Positions 1 to 9,492 of a DNA stretch of 64,000 nt are shown piece by piece. The notes below the pieces were generated by a model. The model was not told where the DNA came from, did no database searches, and worked only from the letters and a program-made list of their open reading frames with translations. Source of the stretch: Halomonas sp. KAO (GTDB lineage Bacteria > Pseudomonadota > Gammaproteobacteria > Pseudomonadales > Halomonadaceae). The DNA is taken from NCBI RefSeq assembly GCF_015595025.1, contig NZ_JADNRL010000005.1, positions 1 to 64,000 on the forward strand, read 5' to 3'. Position numbers and translations under genes: made by a program. Position 1 is the first letter of the stretch. Every line of letters starts with the position of its first letter.

Positions 1-553
1 CCTTGACCTCATGGTACGCATCGGGGCTGGTGACCACCTCCAGGCTGTCGTCCTCCAGGGTCACGATATCCTCGGGCTCGGCCTCCAGGGTGGCCTCGAT
101 CACCGCCTCTTCCGAGAGGCCCGCGGGGAGCGCCAGGCGCCCCTGCTTGTGAAACATGAAGGCCACCGAGCCGCTGGTGCCGAGGTTGCCACCACTCTTG
201 TTGAAGGCGTGTCGCACCTCGGAGACGGTACGGTTGCGGTTATCGGTGAGGCACTCGACCATCACCGCCACCCCCTCCGGTCCATAGCCTTCGTAGATGC
301 ACTCCTCCATGGCGTCGCCGTCGATATTGCCCGCGCCACGATCGATGGCGCGCTGCACGGTGTCCTTGGCCATATTGCTGGAGAGCGCCTTGTCGACGGC
401 GGCGCGCAGGCGCGGGTTATCCGCCGGGTCAGGGCCACCCTGGCGCGCGGCCACGGTCAGTTCACGAATCAGCTTATTGAAGATCTTGCCGCGCTTGGCG
501 TCCTGAGCCGCCTTGCGGTGCTTGATGTTGGACCACTTGCTGTGCCCAGCCAT
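1..553 (-). CDS. yebC: YebC/PmpR-family DNA-binding regulator, C-terminus cut by window edge
   Basis: The reading frame opens with [14 protein letters not shown], the hallmark N-terminus of the YebC/PmpR/TACO1 family, and continues through a conserved [13 protein letters not shown] stretch to the window edge, about 184 residues of a usual 245-250. Family members are cytoplasmic. They have been described as transcriptional regulators (PmpR of Pseudomonas) and, more recently, as translation factors that relieve ribosome stalling at proline-rich sequences. The gene lies 75 nt downstream of aspS on the same strand. In relatives the same string continues into ruvC-ruvA-ruvB, which would lie to the left of this window. 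The start at 553 is fixed by the conserved N-terminus. Confidence 0.95.
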   Translation of the reverse strand, partial: MAGHSKWSNIKHRKAAQDAKRGKIFNKLIRELTVAARQGGPDPADNPRLRAAVDKALSSNMAKDTVQRAIDRGAGNIDGDAMEECIYEGYGPEGVAVMVECLTDNRNRTVSEVRHAFNKSGGNLGTSGSVAFMFHKQGRLALPAGLSEEAVIEATLEAEPEDIVTLEDDSLEVVTSPDAYHEVK

Positions 554-577
554 GCTCTTCTCCTTAGCTTCAACATG

Positions 578-604
578 ACACCGGCGCCCCTCGGGCGCCG
601 GTGT
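578..604 (-). terminator. Perfect 12-bp hairpin between aspS and yebC
   Basis: Two 12-nt arms (578-589 and 593-604) pair perfectly around a 3-nt loop in the aspS-yebC gap. On the minus strand no strong U-run follows, so this may be a weak terminator, an mRNA processing site or a stabilising element rather than a full stop. It would lower yebC expression relative to aspS. Confidence 0.5.
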
Positions 605-628
605 GATCACTTCGGGTCGCAGCCGCCG

Positions 629-2410
<1,782 letters not shown>

Positions 2411-2476
2411 GTCGTGTCCTGTTCTGTTGCGTGGTGTAAGTCAAATAGTGTTCGAGTTAGGGGGTCGAACCGCTAG

Positions 2477-2505
2477 GGGGTGGCGGGCCCGAGGGCCGCC
2501 ACCCC
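2477..2505 (-). terminator. G+C-rich hairpin in the fmdB-aspS gap
   Basis: Arms at 2477-2490 and 2493-2505 pair almost perfectly (one bulged G) around a 2-nt turn. There is no U-run on the minus strand, so complete termination is doubtful. It may reduce read-through from fmdB into aspS or stabilise transcript ends. Confidence 0.4.
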
Positions 2506-2511
2506 ATCCTG

Positions 2512-2751
2512 CTAGTCTGGCGTGGCGCCCGAGGAGGCGCCGCCATCATCGGCAAGGTTCTTCTTGTTGCCGGACTTGAAGTCGGTCTCGTACCAACCGT
2601 CACCGGCCAGGCGGAAGCCGGCAGCGGAGACCAGGCGGATCAGCGCCGAGGTCGTGCAGGCGGGACAGTCGGTCAACGGCTCGGCGCTCAACTTCTGAAG
2701 CTTTTCGAGGCGATGGCCGCAAGCCTTGCACTCGTATTCGTAGATGGGCAT
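2512..2751 (-). CDS. FmdB-family putative regulatory zinc-ribbon protein
   Basis: This 79-residue protein starts MPIYEYECKACGHRLE and carries a second cysteine pair in DCPACTT. The two pairs form the CxxC...CxxC zinc ribbon of the FmdB (CxxC_CXXC_SSSS) family. Members are small cytoplasmic proteins of uncertain role, often annotated as putative regulators, and commonly precede aspS in Pseudomonas and Halomonas. The frame stays open further upstream, but the start at 2751 is chosen because the family always begins MPIYEY. The C-terminal tail is acidic and glycine/serine-rich. It is probably the first gene of the fmdB-aspS-yebC unit. Confidence 0.93.
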   Translation of the reverse strand: MPIYEYECKACGHRLEKLQKLSAEPLTDCPACTTSALIRLVSAAGFRLAGDGWYETDFKSGNKKNLADDGGASSGATPD

Positions 2752-2856
2752 GGTTTGATCACTCCAAATCGTCACTACCCAGTTCAGGACGCGGTCGGGC
2801 CCGGCCCGACCCCAATGGATATGGGGCCGAGTGTGGCGACTTCCAAGCCTGCCAAA

Positions 2857-2875
2857 GCGCGCTATTATAGCGCGC
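2857..2875. promoter_or_regulatory. Palindrome overlapping divergent promoter elements
   Basis: An 8-bp inverted repeat with a 3-nt centre lies between fmdB and the dehydrogenase gene. Its centre contains TATAAT when read on the minus strand and TATTAT when read on the plus strand, so it could hold -10 elements for both directions. The -35 matches are weak on both strands. Such a palindrome over a -10 element could be an operator; this is inference from sequence alone. Confidence 0.4.
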
Positions 2876-2924
2876 CTCATACCTGTGCGGGCAAGGCGCC
2901 CCTCATCCAACGAGGAAACCTGTA

Positions 2925-3863
2925 ATGAAAGCCGTCCTTCTCGATGCCGCAAGCCTCGGTCCCGATATCGACCTCGCTCCCCTTCACGAACAGGTAGACG
3001 AGCTGGTGGTGCACCAGCGCAGCACCACTCACGAGGCCCAGACCAGGCTGGCAGATGCCGAGGTCGCCATCGTCAACAAGGTGGTCCTGGATGCCACGAC
3101 AATTGAGGCGCTGCCCTCCCTGAAACTGATCTGCGTGCTGGCCACGGGCACCAACAATATCGACATGGCCACGGCTCGGCGCCTGGGGATAGAGGTCAGG
3201 AACGTGACGGGTTACGGCACCGCCAGCGTCGCCCAGCACACCCTGATGCTGCTGCTGACCCTGGCCAATCGCCTGCCGCTCTACGGGCGCGATGTGACGG
3301 CAGGTCGCTGGAACGAGAGCCCCTTCTTCTGCCTGATGGATCATCGCACCCTGCAGCTCGAAGGGAAGCATCTGGCCATTGTCGGGCAGGGGGAGCTGGG
3401 GGGGCGCGTGGCCCAGCTCGCCGAGGCCCTGGGCATGCGGGTGACCTTCACCGCCAGGCCTGGCAACGAGGCTCAGGATCAGCGTCCCGGCCTCGCCGAA
3501 CTGGCCCCGGAGGTCGACGCCATCAGCCTGCACTGCCCACTCAATGAAGCGACCCACCACCTGGTGGGTGGCGATCTGCTGGCCAGGGTCAAGCCCGGCG
3601 CCCTGCTGATCAACTGTGCCCGAGGCGGCATCATCGACGAGGTCGCGGCCCTGACGGCCCTTCGCGAAGGGCGCCTCGGCGGGCTGGCGGTCGATGTGCT
3701 CCCCGAGGAGCCACCTCGTGATGGCCACCCGCTGCTTGATGCCTTGAATGAACCGCTCAACCTGATCGTCACGCCCCACAATGCCTGGATCACCCCCGAG
3801 GCACGCCAGAATGTGGTGACACTGACGGCCAACAACCTGAGTGACTGGAAGCGGGGGCAGTGA
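2925..3863 (+). CDS. D-2-hydroxyacid dehydrogenase (glycerate/hydroxypyruvate reductase-like)
   Basis: This 312-residue NAD(P)-dependent oxidoreductase belongs to the D-isomer-specific 2-hydroxyacid dehydrogenase family. The dinucleotide-binding motif GQGELGG lies near residue 155. The catalytic Arg is in NCARGGIID, the Glu in VLPEEPPRDGHP and the His in VTPHNAW. The overall pattern is closest to glycerate dehydrogenase/hydroxypyruvate reductase (HprA), but the true substrate cannot be read from sequence. GAGGAAACC upstream supplies the ribosome binding site. It is the first gene of an operon with a PfkB kinase (next gene overlaps or abuts its stop) and a nucleoside hydrolase. It may therefore act on a sugar-acid product of ribose or nucleoside catabolism. 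Confidence 0.9.
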   Translation: MKAVLLDAASLGPDIDLAPLHEQVDELVVHQRSTTHEAQTRLADAEVAIVNKVVLDATTIEALPSLKLICVLATGTNNIDMATARRLGIEVRNVTGYGTASVAQHTLMLLLTLANRLPLYGRDVTAGRWNESPFFCLMDHRTLQLEGKHLAIVGQGELGGRVAQLAEALGMRVTFTARPGNEAQDQRPGLAELAPEVDAISLHCPLNEATHHLVGGDLLARVKPGALLINCARGGIIDEVAALTALREGRLGGLAVDVLPEEPPRDGHPLLDALNEPLNLIVTPHNAWITPEARQNVVTLTANNLSDWKRGQ

Positions 3864-3865
3864 TC

Positions 3866-4858
3866 ATGCAGCAGCTCGACGACTCACCAGGCGAGGCCTG
3901 GGGCGACAGCGCCCCTCGGTTCCACTGCTATAACTTCGGCTCCATCAACCTCGATCATGTCTATCGCGTGCCCCACCTGGTGGCACCGGGGGAGACACTG
4001 GCGAGCCATGACTACAGCGTAGGGCTGGGTGGCAAGGGCGCCAACCAGTCACTGGCCATGGCCCGGGCCGCCGGGACAGTCAGCCACTGGGGTCGCCTGG
4101 GGCGGCAGGATGTCTGGGCTCGTGACGCCCTGTCCCGGGCCGGCGTCGACGTCGAGCATGTGACGCTGCTCGATGGGCCCAGCGGCCACGCCATCATCCA
4201 GGTCGATGACCGAGGCGAGAACGCCATCATCCTGTTCTCGGGGGCCAACCATGGCACCACCCAGCAGGAGCTGGCCACACTCGTCGCCACCACCCAGCCG
4301 GGCGACTGGTTGCTGCTGCAGAACGAATGCAGCGGCCTCGAGACGCTGATCCCCCTGGCCGTCGAGCATGGGCTGAAGGTAGCCTTCAACCCGGCGCCCA
4401 TGGATGACAATGTGGCTAGGCTCCCGCTTCATCTGTGCTCACTGCTCTTCGTCAACCGCACGGAGGCCGCCCTGCTCGTCGGGCTCCCCGTGGAGAGCCG
4501 TGCCCAGGCGCTGCTCGACGCCCTGGCACAGCGACTGCCCGAGGCCGAGATAGTACTGACCCTGGGGGGAGAAGGCGCCTGGCACCAGCGACACGGCATG
4601 TGCCGACATCAGCCGGCGCTACCGGTCGTGGCCGTCGACACCACCGCGGCCGGCGACACCTTCATCGGCTACTACCTGGCGGCGCTTCAGGCTGGCAGGT
4701 CGATCGACGACTGCCTGCGTCATGCCGCTACCGCCGCGGCCCTCGGGGTGCAGCGGTCCGGCGCTGCGGAGAGCATCCCCACCCTCGATGAAGTCCAGCG
4801 CGCCCTGCAACAGGCCCCTGTCTCCCCCGATGCCCCCGTCGACCCTCAAACCCCGTAA
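3866..4858 (+). CDS. PfkB-family sugar kinase, ribokinase-like
   Basis: This is a cytoplasmic ATP-dependent carbohydrate kinase of about 330 residues. The N-terminal PfkB signature region reads GLGGKGANQSLAMARA. The C-terminal signature TTAAGDTFIGYYLAAL contains the catalytic Asp and the anion-hole glycines. Ribokinase (ribose to ribose 5-phosphate) is the best guess because the next gene is a nucleoside hydrolase that releases ribose. An in-frame GTG at 3860 overlaps the preceding stop codon and would give two more residues. The ATG at 3866 is preferred because the G-rich ribosome binding site lies at a normal distance from it. Translation is likely coupled to the upstream dehydrogenase. Confidence 0.9.
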   Translation: MQQLDDSPGEAWGDSAPRFHCYNFGSINLDHVYRVPHLVAPGETLASHDYSVGLGGKGANQSLAMARAAGTVSHWGRLGRQDVWARDALSRAGVDVEHVTLLDGPSGHAIIQVDDRGENAIILFSGANHGTTQQELATLVATTQPGDWLLLQNECSGLETLIPLAVEHGLKVAFNPAPMDDNVARLPLHLCSLLFVNRTEAALLVGLPVESRAQALLDALAQRLPEAEIVLTLGGEGAWHQRHGMCRHQPALPVVAVDTTAAGDTFIGYYLAALQAGRSIDDCLRHAATAAALGVQRSGAAESIPTLDEVQRALQQAPVSPDAPVDPQTP

Positions 4859-4872
4859 ACCCGGAGAGTAAT

Positions 4873-5814
4873 GTGACCCACTCCATCATCTTTGATACGG
4901 ACCCGGGCGTGGACGATGCCCAGGCCATCGCCATTGCGCTGCGCCACCCGGAGATCGACCTGCTTGGCATGACGACCACCTACGGCAACGTGGATGTCGA
5001 GACCGCCACCCACAATGCCCTGCTGCTCGCCGAGCTGGCCGGGCGCGAGATTCCCGTGGCCCAGGGCGCCGCGGCACCACTGATCAAGCCGCGCCATGCC
5101 CCTCCCGCCCATATTCATGGCGCCAACGGCCTGGGCAATATCACGCTGCCGACGGTAAGCGGTCGAGCGGAAAGTCGATGTGCCGCGCAGTTCATCGTCG
5201 ATACGGTGAATGAGCGCCCTGGAGAGGTGACCCTGGTCGCCGTTGGCCCCCTGGGCAATCTGGCCGCGGCGCTACAGCTCGACCCGACTCTTGTCGACAA
5301 GGTGAAGGGCGTGGTCGTTATGGGGGGCTCCATCCGTGAAGGGGGAAATGTGACCCCCGTGGCCGAAGCCAACATGTTCAATGACCCGGATGCCGCGGCT
5401 CGGGTGCTTACCGCTGGCTGGCCGTTGACCCTGGTGGGCCTGGATGTCACCCATCGCTGCGTGCTGACTCCGGCCCATATGGCGCGGATCGAGGCCGGCC
5501 AGGGCGAACTCGGCCGGGTGCTGGCAGGCAGTTACGCCTTCTATCGCGACTTCTATCAGTCGGCTCTGGGCATCGACGGCTGCTGCCCCCACGATAGTTG
5601 CGCCCTGGCCTGGCTGCTGCGCCCGGAGCTGTTCACCACCTCACGGGGCCACCTCTCGGTGGTGACCGAAGGGGCCGCCGAGGGCCAGACACTCTTCGCA
5701 CCCGAGGGACGTGGCTTTATCGAGGAGCGCTGGTCGCGCACTCCGCTGGTGGATGTGTGCGCCGGGGTCGAAGGCCAGGCCGTCAGCGACTGGATCGCCG
5801 AGGTACTTGCCTGA
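4873..5814 (+). CDS. Nucleoside hydrolase (inosine/uridine-preferring family)
   Basis: This 313-residue protein begins MTHSIIFDTDPGVDDA, the Asp cluster that binds the catalytic calcium in all IUNH-family nucleoside hydrolases. The family splits the N-glycosidic bond of ribonucleosides into base and ribose. Conserved GPLGNLA and VMGGSI segments follow at family-typical places, and the length is normal. The start is GTG at 4873, preceded by GGAGAG. Base specificity cannot be assigned. The 14-nt gap after the PfkB kinase gene indicates co-transcription, so released ribose would be phosphorylated by the neighbour. Confidence 0.93.
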   Translation: MTHSIIFDTDPGVDDAQAIAIALRHPEIDLLGMTTTYGNVDVETATHNALLLAELAGREIPVAQGAAAPLIKPRHAPPAHIHGANGLGNITLPTVSGRAESRCAAQFIVDTVNERPGEVTLVAVGPLGNLAAALQLDPTLVDKVKGVVVMGGSIREGGNVTPVAEANMFNDPDAAARVLTAGWPLTLVGLDVTHRCVLTPAHMARIEAGQGELGRVLAGSYAFYRDFYQSALGIDGCCPHDSCALAWLLRPELFTTSRGHLSVVTEGAAEGQTLFAPEGRGFIEERWSRTPLVDVCAGVEGQAVSDWIAEVLA

Positions 5815-5830
5815 GCCGTCAATCTCCCGC

Positions 5831-6103
5831 CTAGCCGGTACGAAAGTCATCCGGGGCATGCGTCTCGACAACATTGAACTCCACATGGGTAACCCGGGCA
5901 TGCTCCGGGCCCCTCCAGAGCCACTCACCGACCTCCCGGACCGCTTCGGGTCGGCCGCAAAGCAGCACCTCCACCCGGCCGTCGGGCAGATTGACCGCAT
6001 GGCCGGTCAGGCCCTGCTGCAACGCCTGCTCCTGGGTGGCACGGCGATACCAGACGCCCTGAACCTTGCCGGTCACCAGGGCCTTTACGCAGGTCGTCTC
6101 CAT
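5831..6103 (-). CDS. Acylphosphatase
   Basis: This is a compact 90-residue acylphosphatase, which hydrolyses carboxyl-phosphate bonds such as acetyl phosphate. The anion-binding loop GKVQGVWYRR includes the catalytic Arg, and the Asn of HAVNLPDGRVEV positions the attacking water. Family members usually have Phe where this one has Tyr in the loop, a common variant. It converges on the nucleoside hydrolase gene (16 nt between stops) and follows the yihY-like gene on the same strand after about 120 nt. Confidence 0.95.
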   Translation of the reverse strand: METTCVKALVTGKVQGVWYRRATQEQALQQGLTGHAVNLPDGRVEVLLCGRPEAVREVGEWLWRGPEHARVTHVEFNVVETHAPDDFRTG

Positions 6104-6223
6104 GACGCGCTCCTTGTCGATACATCTATGATGCCCTTTTCTACCAGCCGGGCCTCATCGCGGCCAGCCGCTGAGGTCATGACCCAGATGAATGGCTCAG
6201 GTCGCGATCTGGGGGCTGGCTGA

Positions 6224-7234
6224 CTAGGCCGACGGGCTCTTTCCCGCCGGGCTTTCGCTTTCCATGCTCTTGCTTGCTGGACCTTCGGCGTCGCCTCGAA
6301 CACTCTCCAGCAGTTCGCGCTTGACCTCCACGGCGGTGACCCGAGGTACCAGGGGCCTGCCTCTCGCGATTAGGTGACAGCGAGTAAAGGCCGCCCCGAA
6401 CAAAAGTATTAGAGAAGAATAATACACCCAGAGCAGGATCATCACCACCGACCCTGCCGCTCCGTAGGTGGAGGCGGTGGCCGTGTGAGAGAGATAGAGG
6501 GCGATCATCGACCGGCCTACCGCAAACAGCAGTGCCGTGACCACGGCTCCTACCATGACGTCTCGCCAGCTCAGCACTACATCGGGAAGCACCTTGAAGA
6601 TGGTCGCGAACAGCAGCGAAATGATCACCAGCGAGACCAGGAATTCGGCCCCGGTGGTCAGCGCTCCCACATAGGGCAGCAGCGTGTCGGCGGCCTGCAG
6701 GGTAGCGCGCAGCATGACGCCAAGTACCAGCGACACCAGCAGGATGAAGCCGATGGAGAGCACCACGGTCAGCGACAGCAGACGATTCTTGATAAACACC
6801 AGGGCGCTGTTGGCGCTGGGGCGTGCGGTCACTCCCCAGATGGTATTCAGCGAGAACTGCATCTGGGCGAACACGGTGGTGGCACCCACCAGCAGGGCCC
6901 CTACCCCCAGCAGGCTGGGCAGCAGCCCCGACTCCTCGATGCGCGACTGGGCGACGGCAGCCTCGATGGCCGCGGCGGTATCATGCCCCATGGTGCCCTG
7001 TAGCTGAGCCACCACCTGGCCATGGGCCGCCTCCTCGCCAAGCACCAGGCCGATCACGGTGACCGCGATGATGATGGTGGGCGCCAGGGAAAATAGCGTG
7101 TAGAAGGCCAGCGAACCCGCGTAGCTGAACGCGTTGCGTTCAAGCCATAGCTGGACCGCCCCTCGCGTCACTCGCCACCAGAAGATCACCTCGGTCTTGA
7201 GCCGGGCGAGCGACAGCTCTTTCGCTTCAAACAT
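6224..7234 (-). CDS. YihY/BrkB-family inner-membrane protein
   Basis: A 336-residue integral membrane protein of the YihY (formerly 'ribonuclease BN'/BrkB) family. About six hydrophobic helices are visible, starting around SYAGSLAFYTLFSLAPTIII, the conserved first helix. The C-terminal 50 residues are hydrophilic and Ser/Glu/Lys-rich. The molecular role is unknown, and the old RNase BN assignment is wrong for this family. The frame is open to 7318, but the ATG at 7234 is preferred because AAGGAAG lies directly upstream and the preceding segment lacks conserved features. Confidence 0.9.
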   Translation of the reverse strand: MFEAKELSLARLKTEVIFWWRVTRGAVQLWLERNAFSYAGSLAFYTLFSLAPTIIIAVTVIGLVLGEEAAHGQVVAQLQGTMGHDTAAAIEAAVAQSRIEESGLLPSLLGVGALLVGATTVFAQMQFSLNTIWGVTARPSANSALVFIKNRLLSLTVVLSIGFILLVSLVLGVMLRATLQAADTLLPYVGALTTGAEFLVSLVIISLLFATIFKVLPDVVLSWRDVMVGAVVTALLFAVGRSMIALYLSHTATASTYGAAGSVVMILLWVYYSSLILLFGAAFTRCHLIARGRPLVPRVTAVEVKRELLESVRGDAEGPASKSMESESPAGKSPSA

Positions 7235-7369
7235 CGAACTTCCTTGCTTCGCTGTGATGTAGTCACAGGATAGCCGAACCCCGCCCCGGGCGTCTCGTCC
7301 GCTCCCGGTACATTGCAAGCCATCGGGGTGGCTAACATAATGGCTGGGTCACTCCATCACAGGCCTGCC

Positions 7370-8464
7370 ATGACCCCTTGCACGGACGCCATTTCCGATA
7401 GCCCCGATTTCGACTGCCTGGTCTTTATCGGCCGCTTCCAGCCGCCCCATCTGGGGCATCTCGCGGTCATTCATGAGGCCCTGAAGCGTGCCAGGCAGGT
7501 GATCGTGATGGTGGGGTCGGCCTGGCAGGCGCGCTCGCTTCGCAATCCGTGGCGCTTCGACGAGCGCAGCGCCATGCTGCGCAGTGCCTTCGATGTCGAG
7601 GAGAATGAGCGGCTGGCCGTGGTGCCACTGCTCGACGCCCTCTACAACAATGATGTCTGGGTGCGTGATGTACAACGCAAGGTGCGTGATATTGCCAGCC
7701 CCCAGGGAGCGCGCCTGCCGCGTATCGGGCTGATCGGGGCCAGCCGCGGCCAGTCCAGTTATTACCTGGCGCTGTTTCCTCAATGGGAGTCGGTGAGCGT
7801 GCCGCTGGTGGAGGGGATCTCCGCCAGCCAGATCCGCGAACGGCTATTCCACTCCAGCCCGTCGGCCGGCGACTACCTCAGTACCGGGGCCTTCCACGAC
7901 CTGCCACCCGGCGTCATCGACACCCTCCACGCCTTCTGCGCCGGCAATGACTACCGTCAGCTGATCGAGGAGCAGGTACTGCTCGATCAATATCGCAGCG
8001 CCTGGGCCCAGGCGCCCTACCCGCCCATCTTCGTTACCGTCAACGCGGTGGTCGTGCAGTCGGGGCATGTGCTGCTGGTCAGGCGCACATCGGCGCCCGG
8101 CAAGGGGCTTTACGCCCTGCCGGGGGGCTTCATCAACCCTCACGAGCGGCTGCTGGATGCGTGCCTGCGGGAGCTACGCGAGCGGGTGCGCCTCAAGGTG
8201 CCGGAACCGGTGCTCAAGGGCTCGTTGCGGGGCCAGCGCCTGTTCGACGAGCCGCATCGCAGCTGGCGGGGGCGAACACTGGCCGAGGCCTTCTACTTCG
8301 CCCTGCGCCCCGAACAGCAGCTGCCTCGTCTCAAGCCGGTGCAGGGTGGCGATCATGCACGCTGGGTGGCGCTGGCCGATCTCGATCCGGAGAGCCTGTT
8401 CGAGGATCACTTCTTTATCATTCAGGACTTCCTGGGCCTGCCCGCCGATTTCGGCATGCCGTGA
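7370..8464 (+). CDS. NMN adenylyltransferase-Nudix fusion, NadM type
   Basis: A 364-residue two-domain enzyme of the Slr0787/NadM-Nudix type. The N-terminal nucleotidyltransferase has GRFQPPHLGH at residues 21-30 and the second motif EGISASQIRERL, and should make NAD from NMN and ATP. The C-terminal half is a Nudix fold, but its box is degenerate. From Gly253 and Glu259 it runs to RELRERVRL at 267-275, so the second Glu of the usual EE pair is Arg272 and the usual Gly is Arg274. ADP-ribose hydrolysis may be weak or lost. An in-frame ATG lies at 7340; the one at 7370 is chosen because it is closest to the conserved region. Confidence 0.92.
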   Translation: MTPCTDAISDSPDFDCLVFIGRFQPPHLGHLAVIHEALKRARQVIVMVGSAWQARSLRNPWRFDERSAMLRSAFDVEENERLAVVPLLDALYNNDVWVRDVQRKVRDIASPQGARLPRIGLIGASRGQSSYYLALFPQWESVSVPLVEGISASQIRERLFHSSPSAGDYLSTGAFHDLPPGVIDTLHAFCAGNDYRQLIEEQVLLDQYRSAWAQAPYPPIFVTVNAVVVQSGHVLLVRRTSAPGKGLYALPGGFINPHERLLDACLRELRERVRLKVPEPVLKGSLRGQRLFDEPHRSWRGRTLAEAFYFALRPEQQLPRLKPVQGGDHARWVALADLDPESLFEDHFFIIQDFLGLPADFGMP

Positions 8465-8509
8465 GTCGTGAAAGAGTCGAACCCTGTTGTAGATCGATCC
8501 CTGTTTTAG

Positions 8510-9427
8510 TCAGCCCTGAAGAAAGTCGCGCGGCAGTTTCTGCATCTGCTTCCAGAGCTTCTCGACGCCGGGCTTGTGTACCAGGGAGCAGCGATAGAGA
8601 CGTATCTCCAGCGGGATGTCCCACTTCTCGTCGCCGGCCCGGACCAGCCGGCCATCTCTTAGCTCTTCGCGGATGCAGAAGTCGGGAATCCAGGCCAGCC
8701 CCATGCCCTGCATCACCATGCCCTTGAGCCCTTCCGCCATGGCGGTCTCATAGACGGTGCGCAGCCGCAGTCGCAGGGGGTCGTTCTTGAGCAGCATGCG
8801 TACGCTGCGCCCCAGGAAGGCGGCTCGGGTATAGGAGAGGTAGGGAATCGGCTCCTCGGCTTGCAGGGGGAAACGCGGCTCACCCTCCTCGTCCGGTAGA
8901 CACACCGGTGCCATCTTGACCTGCCCGATGGAAAACGAGGGAAACACCTCGGAGTCCAGCTGCATGGTGGCGTGGGAGTCGTGATAGGCCAGCATCAGAT
9001 CACAGTTGCCTTCGCGCAGCACATGGATGGCCTCCCCCACGTTCATGGCCACCAGTCGCGTGGGAAGCTCGCCGATGCCCTGCTGCAGACGCGAGATCCA
9101 GGGCGGAAAGAAGCTCAATGCGAGGGAGTGGGCGGCAACGATGTCCAGTGCTTCGTTGGCCATGGCCAGGCCCCGCAGATGCCCCAGGCTCTCGTTGAGC
9201 TGCTCGACCAGGTTGCGCGCCGTGATCAGGAATAGCTGCCCTTCAGGGGTCAGCCCGACCGGCGTGGTGGAACGGTCGACCAGCGTGGCCCCGACAGCCT
9301 GCTCCAGGGAGCGAATACGGCGACTGAAGGCGGGCTGAGTCACATGACGCTGGCGGGCCGAGGCGGAAAAGCTGCGTGTGTTAGCCAGGGCAACGAAGTC
9401 CTCTAGCCATTTGGTCTCGAGGTTCAC
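8510..9427 (-). CDS. LysR-family transcriptional regulator
   Basis: A 305-residue LysR-type regulator. The N-terminal winged helix-turn-helix (residues about 5-65) includes FSASARQRHVTQPAFSRRIR, followed by the typical effector-binding domain. The GTG start at 9427 is preferred over an upstream ATG because GGGAG lies at the right distance and homologs start with NLETKWLEDF. No divergent partner is adjacent: cls lies upstream on the same strand, 65 nt away. It converges on the NadM-Nudix gene. The target is unknown. Confidence 0.92.
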   Translation of the reverse strand: MNLETKWLEDFVALANTRSFSASARQRHVTQPAFSRRIRSLEQAVGATLVDRSTTPVGLTPEGQLFLITARNLVEQLNESLGHLRGLAMANEALDIVAAHSLALSFFPPWISRLQQGIGELPTRLVAMNVGEAIHVLREGNCDLMLAYHDSHATMQLDSEVFPSFSIGQVKMAPVCLPDEEGEPRFPLQAEEPIPYLSYTRAAFLGRSVRMLLKNDPLRLRLRTVYETAMAEGLKGMVMQGMGLAWIPDFCIREELRDGRLVRAGDEKWDIPLEIRLYRCSLVHKPGVEKLWKQMQKLPRDFLQG

Positions 9428-9492
9428 CGTGACTCCCGATTCATGATGAGGGTAACGACCGGACTCGCCGATCACCGCAAGTAATTAATATA

